DNA of 64,000 nt, taken from assembly GCF_014280875.1 (NCBI RefSeq), contig NZ_JACLAL010000015.1, forward strand, positions 1-64,000, read 5' to 3'. A program made the position numbers and the translations under genes. Below are positions 60,797 through 64,000 of the stretch, piece by piece (the first letter of the stretch is position 1; the number at the start of each line of letters is the position of its first letter). Under the pieces are notes generated by a model that was not told the DNA's origin, did not search any database, and saw only the letters and a program-made list of their open reading frames with translations. This DNA is from Paenirhizobium daejeonense. GTDB lineage: Bacteria; Pseudomonadota; Alphaproteobacteria; Rhizobiales; Rhizobiaceae.

Positions 60797-62794
60797 ATGT
60801 TAGCAATGCTTCATCGGTCGATGGGCGGTTCAATGGGTATCGAGAGAGCACAGTGGAAACTCCGGCAATTCATGTCGGTGGAAAGCGACAATCCTGAGCT
60901 TCTCAAAGCGCAGTATCGAGCCTTCACGCGCCAGATGCCGATGATGTATTTCATTCTGGTTTCCAGCACCTGGGCGCTCGCGTTTACACATTTGAGCGCC
61001 GCTCCAACCTGGCTGACGATCGGTGTCCCGGTCTTGCTCACGATCGGCTGTGGTCTGAGAGTTGTTTTTTGGCTCAAGACCCGCAATGTCAGCCCATCGC
61101 CCGAGATGGCTCACGCGGCGCTTTTGCGCACAAACCGTCTTGCGGGCGTAATCGCTGTCGCCTTTACGCTCTGGTCGTTCGCGCTCTTTCCTTACGGCGA
61201 TGCCTATGCCAGGTCGCACGTCGCCTTCTACATGGCGATCACCGTTATCTCCTGCATATTCTGCCTGATGTATGTGCGTTCGGCCGCGTTCATCGTAACG
61301 GTCATCGTCAATGGCGCGTTTATCGCCTTCTTCGTATCGATGGCCCAGCCGACCTTCGTGGCGATCGCAATCAATGTGTTGATGGTCTGCGCGGGGATGA
61401 TGTCCATTCTGCTGACAAACTACAGAAATTTCGAAAGCATGGTGATTGCCAAGCAGCGGAGCGAGGCGCTGAGCAACGAGAATTTCAGACTGGCCAATTT
61501 AGACAGCCTGACCGGCCTTGCGAACCGGCGTGCGTTCTTCGCGTTATTGGCAACAGAACTCGAGAGGGCACGCGCGAACGGCATGCGCCTGGCTCTCGGC
61601 GTCATGGACCTTGATGGCTTCAAGCCCGTCAACGATCTTTACGGTCACTCAGTGGGCGATCGGCTTCTGGCCGAGGTTGCCAATCGTCTGTCGGGACTTT
61701 TGACGGCGAGCACAGCGTTCAGGCTGGGGGGTGATGAATTCGCAATCATCGTTCCAGTACCGCCGGACGACGATCAACTGGTCGGCAACGCCAACGCAAT
61801 CACTGCCAGGCTCAGGGAGCCGTATCATTTGCCCGAAGGAACGGTGCACGTCTCAGCCTCCATGGGTATCGCTGTCTTTCCAGACCTGGCTTTGAGCCGG
61901 GAGCAGTTGTTCGACCGAGCCGACTACGCGCTCTACCACGCCAAGAAGAGAAAGCGTGGTGGCGCCGTGCTCTTTAATTCCGACCATGAACAGCGCATCA
62001 ATTCTGACGCCAAGATAGAAAGTGTCCTGAAGCAGGCAGAGCTTGAAAACGAGCTGTCGGTGGTGTTCCAGCCAATTGTCGATATTCGCGACTTGGGCAC
62101 CATCGGGTTTGAAGCCCTGGCCCGGTGGAACAGTCCGGTCCTTGGAAAGGTCTCGCCGGCCTGTTTTATCCCAATCGCTGAGCGGGCAGGCATCGTCGGG
62201 TCGTTGACGAGACCGCTCTTGAAGAAGGCACTCGCCGCGGCATCGTTGTGGGATACATCGATGCGCCTTTCATTCAACCTGTCGGCCCACGACCTGAATT
62301 CGAACGACGGCCTTCTGGCGCTGATCGGCATTATCGAGAGCAGTGGCTTTGATCCGCAGCGCCTTGATCTTGAAATCACCGAGACGGCCCTCGCGCATGA
62401 CTTTGAGCAGGTCAAGCGGTCGGTCGAAGTGTTGCGGCGGCTTGGTTGCGGCATTTCACTGGACGATTTCGGCACTGGGTACTCAAGCCTGACGCGACTG
62501 CACGCGCTGCCCTTGACGAAATTCAAGATTGACCGAAGCTTCGTCAAGGATTTGCATCAGCGACCGGCAAGCTACAAGATCGTGAAGTCTCTTCTAGCGC
62601 TCAGTACCGAAATGGCACTGGAATGCGTAATCGAGGGCGTGGAGACACAGGAAGAGCTCGCCGCGTTGAAAGCCTTGGGCGGCACCAGCGTTCAGGGCTA
62701 CCTGTTTTCTCCTCCGTTGCCCGAAAGTCAGGCTCGGGAATTCGCAGCGCGTCACAGACGTCCTTGCAACAAGATAGCGGTGACGTCTGTGTGA
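60797..62794 (+). CDS. Membrane diguanylate cyclase/phosphodiesterase (GGDEF-EAL)
   Basis: This 665-residue protein has an N-terminal membrane sensor part with about five hydrophobic helices (residues 50-200), a GGDEF domain with the intact motif FRLGGDEFAI near 312 and the DSLTGLANRRAFF start near 238, and an EAL domain with GFEALARWNSPVLG near 460, plus DDFGTGYSSLTRL and IEGVETQEE. Both active sites look intact, so it could make or break c-di-GMP. The start is uncertain between 60695 and 60806. It lies 144 bases after repC and may link adhesion or transfer to plasmid carriage; that is inference. Confidence 0.88.
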   Translation: MLAMLHRSMGGSMGIERAQWKLRQFMSVESDNPELLKAQYRAFTRQMPMMYFILVSSTWALAFTHLSAAPTWLTIGVPVLLTIGCGLRVVFWLKTRNVSPSPEMAHAALLRTNRLAGVIAVAFTLWSFALFPYGDAYARSHVAFYMAITVISCIFCLMYVRSAAFIVTVIVNGAFIAFFVSMAQPTFVAIAINVLMVCAGMMSILLTNYRNFESMVIAKQRSEALSNENFRLANLDSLTGLANRRAFFALLATELERARANGMRLALGVMDLDGFKPVNDLYGHSVGDRLLAEVANRLSGLLTASTAFRLGGDEFAIIVPVPPDDDQLVGNANAITARLREPYHLPEGTVHVSASMGIAVFPDLALSREQLFDRADYALYHAKKRKRGGAVLFNSDHEQRINSDAKIESVLKQAELENELSVVFQPIVDIRDLGTIGFEALARWNSPVLGKVSPACFIPIAERAGIVGSLTRPLLKKALAAASLWDTSMRLSFNLSAHDLNSNDGLLALIGIIESSGFDPQRLDLEITETALAHDFEQVKRSVEVLRRLGCGISLDDFGTGYSSLTRLHALPLTKFKIDRSFVKDLHQRPASYKIVKSLLALSTEMALECVIEGVETQEELAALKALGGTSVQGYLFSPPLPESQAREFAARHRRPCNKIAVTSV

Positions 62795-62884
62795 TCGGGC
62801 CGGTGGCCGCTGTACTCTGAGGGAAGGGGACTCGGTGTGAGGTGCAATTTCACGACTGCGGTTCTCCACCGGTCGAGCTCTACG

Positions 62885-63287
62885 CTAGCCGGAGTGCAGC
62901 CCGCGGGCGGAGAGCGCTTGCGGATCGAGCCCGGTCCTGGCGCATCGAGATTTGAGGATTAGGTTGATCGACTGCGCCGAAAGCGCCCGGCGGTCGACGT
63001 TGTCCCACTGGTCGTCTTGGTGCGATTGAGGCGGATTGTCATGCAGGGCAGGGGAGGGGAGCGCCGGTGGAAAGCGCACACCCGATCTCGAGATAGGCGA
63101 CGTCGGAGGCAAGCGCCCGCAGCGTATTTGCACCCATGCCTTCCTTGGCCAGATGCTTCAGCGTCGCGACACCATCATCGGTGAGCAGTTCTGCCAGTTG
63201 ATCACGGCGGTCGAACGGCAGGATGGCGTCGAGTGCGTCCAGCTCTTCGGCGCGTTTAAGGGCGGATGCGGAGGAGACTTCGGTCAT
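62885..63287 (-). pseudogene. Tyrosine site-specific integrase, internally deleted remnant
   Basis: The N-terminal part reads ASALKRAEELDALDAILPFDRRDQLAELLTDDGVATLKHLAKEGMGANTLRALASDVAYLEIGCALSTGAPLPCPA and stops. A C-terminal block follows in another frame near 62990-62885: DRRALSAQSINLILKSRCARTGLDPQALSARGLHSG. The middle of the catalytic domain and the final Tyr region are missing. The block that should read HGLRAG is RGLHSG. So the gene is non-functional. It belongs to the plasmid integrase family often found near rhizobial repABC loci. Confidence 0.7.
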
Positions 63288-63355
63288 TTCGGCAGGCCGT
63301 CGGTGTTGCAGAGATCGTCGTGCGCCGACGACATGTCTTGATTCGAGCCCGCCTA

Positions 63356-63481
63356 ACCGTCAGCGGAGCGAGACCAGATCTCGTCGATCGTACAGGTGTT
63401 CCCACTTTGGCTCGGCTTGCCACTTTGTGCGGTGGCCAACGCATCAGCGAGTGTATTTGCTGGGTCGCTTTGCGCTGCCAT
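63356..63481 (-). CDS. Small hypothetical protein, about 41 residues
   Basis: The frame MAAQSDPANTLADALATAQSGKPSQSGNTCTIDEIWSRSADG lies between the vapC remnant and the integrase remnant. It is polar, without signal or membrane segment, and has no recognised family. Its position suggests it is a small gene of the same module or a fragment of one. Confidence 0.3.
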
Positions 63482-63491
63482 GAATAAGTCC

Positions 63492-63877
63492 TCACGCCGC
63501 CTTGACGTCGGTTTGCGAAAAGTCGTTGCCCTTTTAGAGCAGCGGTTCGCCGGCCAGCGCGGCAAGAGCATAGGAAAAACAGTCGCCGTAGTTCAGGGCT
63601 GCTGGATGGCGTCCCTTGCCATACGCCGCCAGGCGCGCCGAGCTCGATCGGCATGCCCGGCTGTGACTGGAACGATTTCGACGTCCGCCTTGTAGAGCCA
63701 GAGATCGAGGTCGGCGCCTGCGGCTTCCCCCAGTCGAGTCTCGATCACCATGGCAGCCTCAAGGACGGTCGTAGCGGAGATGAGCCGGACGGGGTCGTCT
63801 GCAATGCGCTCACGGAAAGCTGCCGCTTCCGGCTCATTGAAGGCGATGGCGGCAAGGACGGAGGTATCGATGACCAT
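63492..63877 (-). pseudogene. vapC: PIN-domain toxin VapC, frameshift and nonsense mutation
   Basis: The start MVIDTSVLAAIAFNEPEAAAFRERIADDPVRLISATTVLEAAMVIETRLGE has the first PIN Asp (D4) and Glu near 40. After AWRR near 63630 the frame is off by one base; in the other frame it continues YGKGRHPAALNYGDCFSYALAALAGEPLL, then an in-frame TAA at 63534-63536 where an aromatic residue is expected, then KGNDFSQTDVKAA and TGA at 63492. The 386-base length is one short of 129 codons, which fits a one-base deletion. The toxin should be inactive. Confidence 0.85.
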
Positions 63878-64000
63878 CAGGATGGCAGCCCGTTTTCGTC
63901 GTAACCGAGAATCTCGTAGGCCGTGCGGTTGTCAAGGACAGGCTGGGCGTTCCAGCGACGCTGGATCGCTTCGAGATCCTCGAGCAGGGCGGCCTTACGC
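63877..64000 (-). CDS. vapB: Antitoxin VapB, C-terminal part (runs off the window)
   Basis: The last 40 codons read RKAALLEDLEAIQRRWNAQPVLDNRTAYEILGYDENGLPS. This is the C-terminal, toxin-binding end of VapB antitoxins of the Rv0623/PSK family (LDNRTADEILGYDENGLP). Its stop overlaps the vapC start (TGATG). The N-terminal DNA-binding part lies beyond the window edge. The antitoxin frame is open although the toxin is broken. Confidence 0.82.
   Translation of the reverse strand, partial: RKAALLEDLEAIQRRWNAQPVLDNRTAYEILGYDENGLPS

Noticed and set aside
1..64000. CRISPR arrays, tRNA or rRNA genes
   Set aside because: I saw no regularly spaced direct repeats and no tRNA- or rRNA-like sequence when reading the window.

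Overview
This window looks like part of a large repABC plasmid from an alphaproteobacterium of the Rhizobiaceae (Agrobacterium/Rhizobium type). The support is a complete repA-repB-repC cassette with an antisense RNA and parS-like palindromes, a Ti-plasmid-style conjugation operon headed by a LuxI-type gene (traI, then trbB-C-D-E-J-L-F-G-H-I), and a high-GC accessory load rich in ABC transporters and insertion-sequence debris.

Layout. 1-1140: the 3' part of an IS3-type element that has cut into a ferredoxin gene, now a remnant. 1346-8681 (+): a TetR regulator, a tripartite tricarboxylate transporter (tctB, tctA, tctC), two MmgE/PrpD-family genes and a TauE/SafE exporter between them. 14887-8936 (-): a flavin monooxygenase, an SsuABC-type transporter, an FAD flavoprotein and a two-cluster ferredoxin in one operon. 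22381-15035 (-): an acyl-CoA-dehydrogenase-like protein, an SsuD-like monooxygenase, a second SsuABC-type transporter and, 15 bases further on, the copper genes ycnI and copCD. 22740-23970 (+): a peroxiredoxin-like protein and a His-rich cupin. 24004-24697: a scar with IS110 and monooxygenase remnants. 24698-28019 (+): an amino-acid ABC transporter without an ATPase gene. 37229-28511 (-): a ribose-type ABC transporter, a probable D-apionate lactonase, a Gfo/Idh/MocA dehydrogenase, an aldo/keto reductase and lrgA-lrgB; an SDR and a sulfurtransferase gene lie next to it on the + strand.

39312-43444 is a recombination zone: IS6 ends, half an IS6 transposase, an intact-ended IS3 element with a frameshifted orfB, a hydroxylase gene cut by that IS3, a class II aldolase, another IS6 fragment on the opposite strand and a PrpD tail. 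43445-53422 (-) is the mating-pair-formation operon; no trbK, traR or traM is visible. 54470-60652 (+) is the replication region. It carries two repC genes, each preceded by its own antisense-RNA unit, and repAB with two parS-like palindromes. 60797-64000 holds a GGDEF/EAL protein, a decayed integrase, a broken vapC and the end of vapB.

How it works together: the left half reads as an organosulfur scavenging island (two sulfonate-type importers, two FMN-dependent monooxygenases, a sulfite-type exporter, redox partners) followed by sugar and amino-acid uptake. The right half is the plasmid backbone for replication, partition and quorum-sensing-linked transfer. The most unusual points are the second repC with its own counter-transcribed RNA, the flavoprotein-ferredoxin pair inside a sulfonate operon, the PrpD-TauE-PrpD cluster, and copper genes joined to a sulfonate operon.
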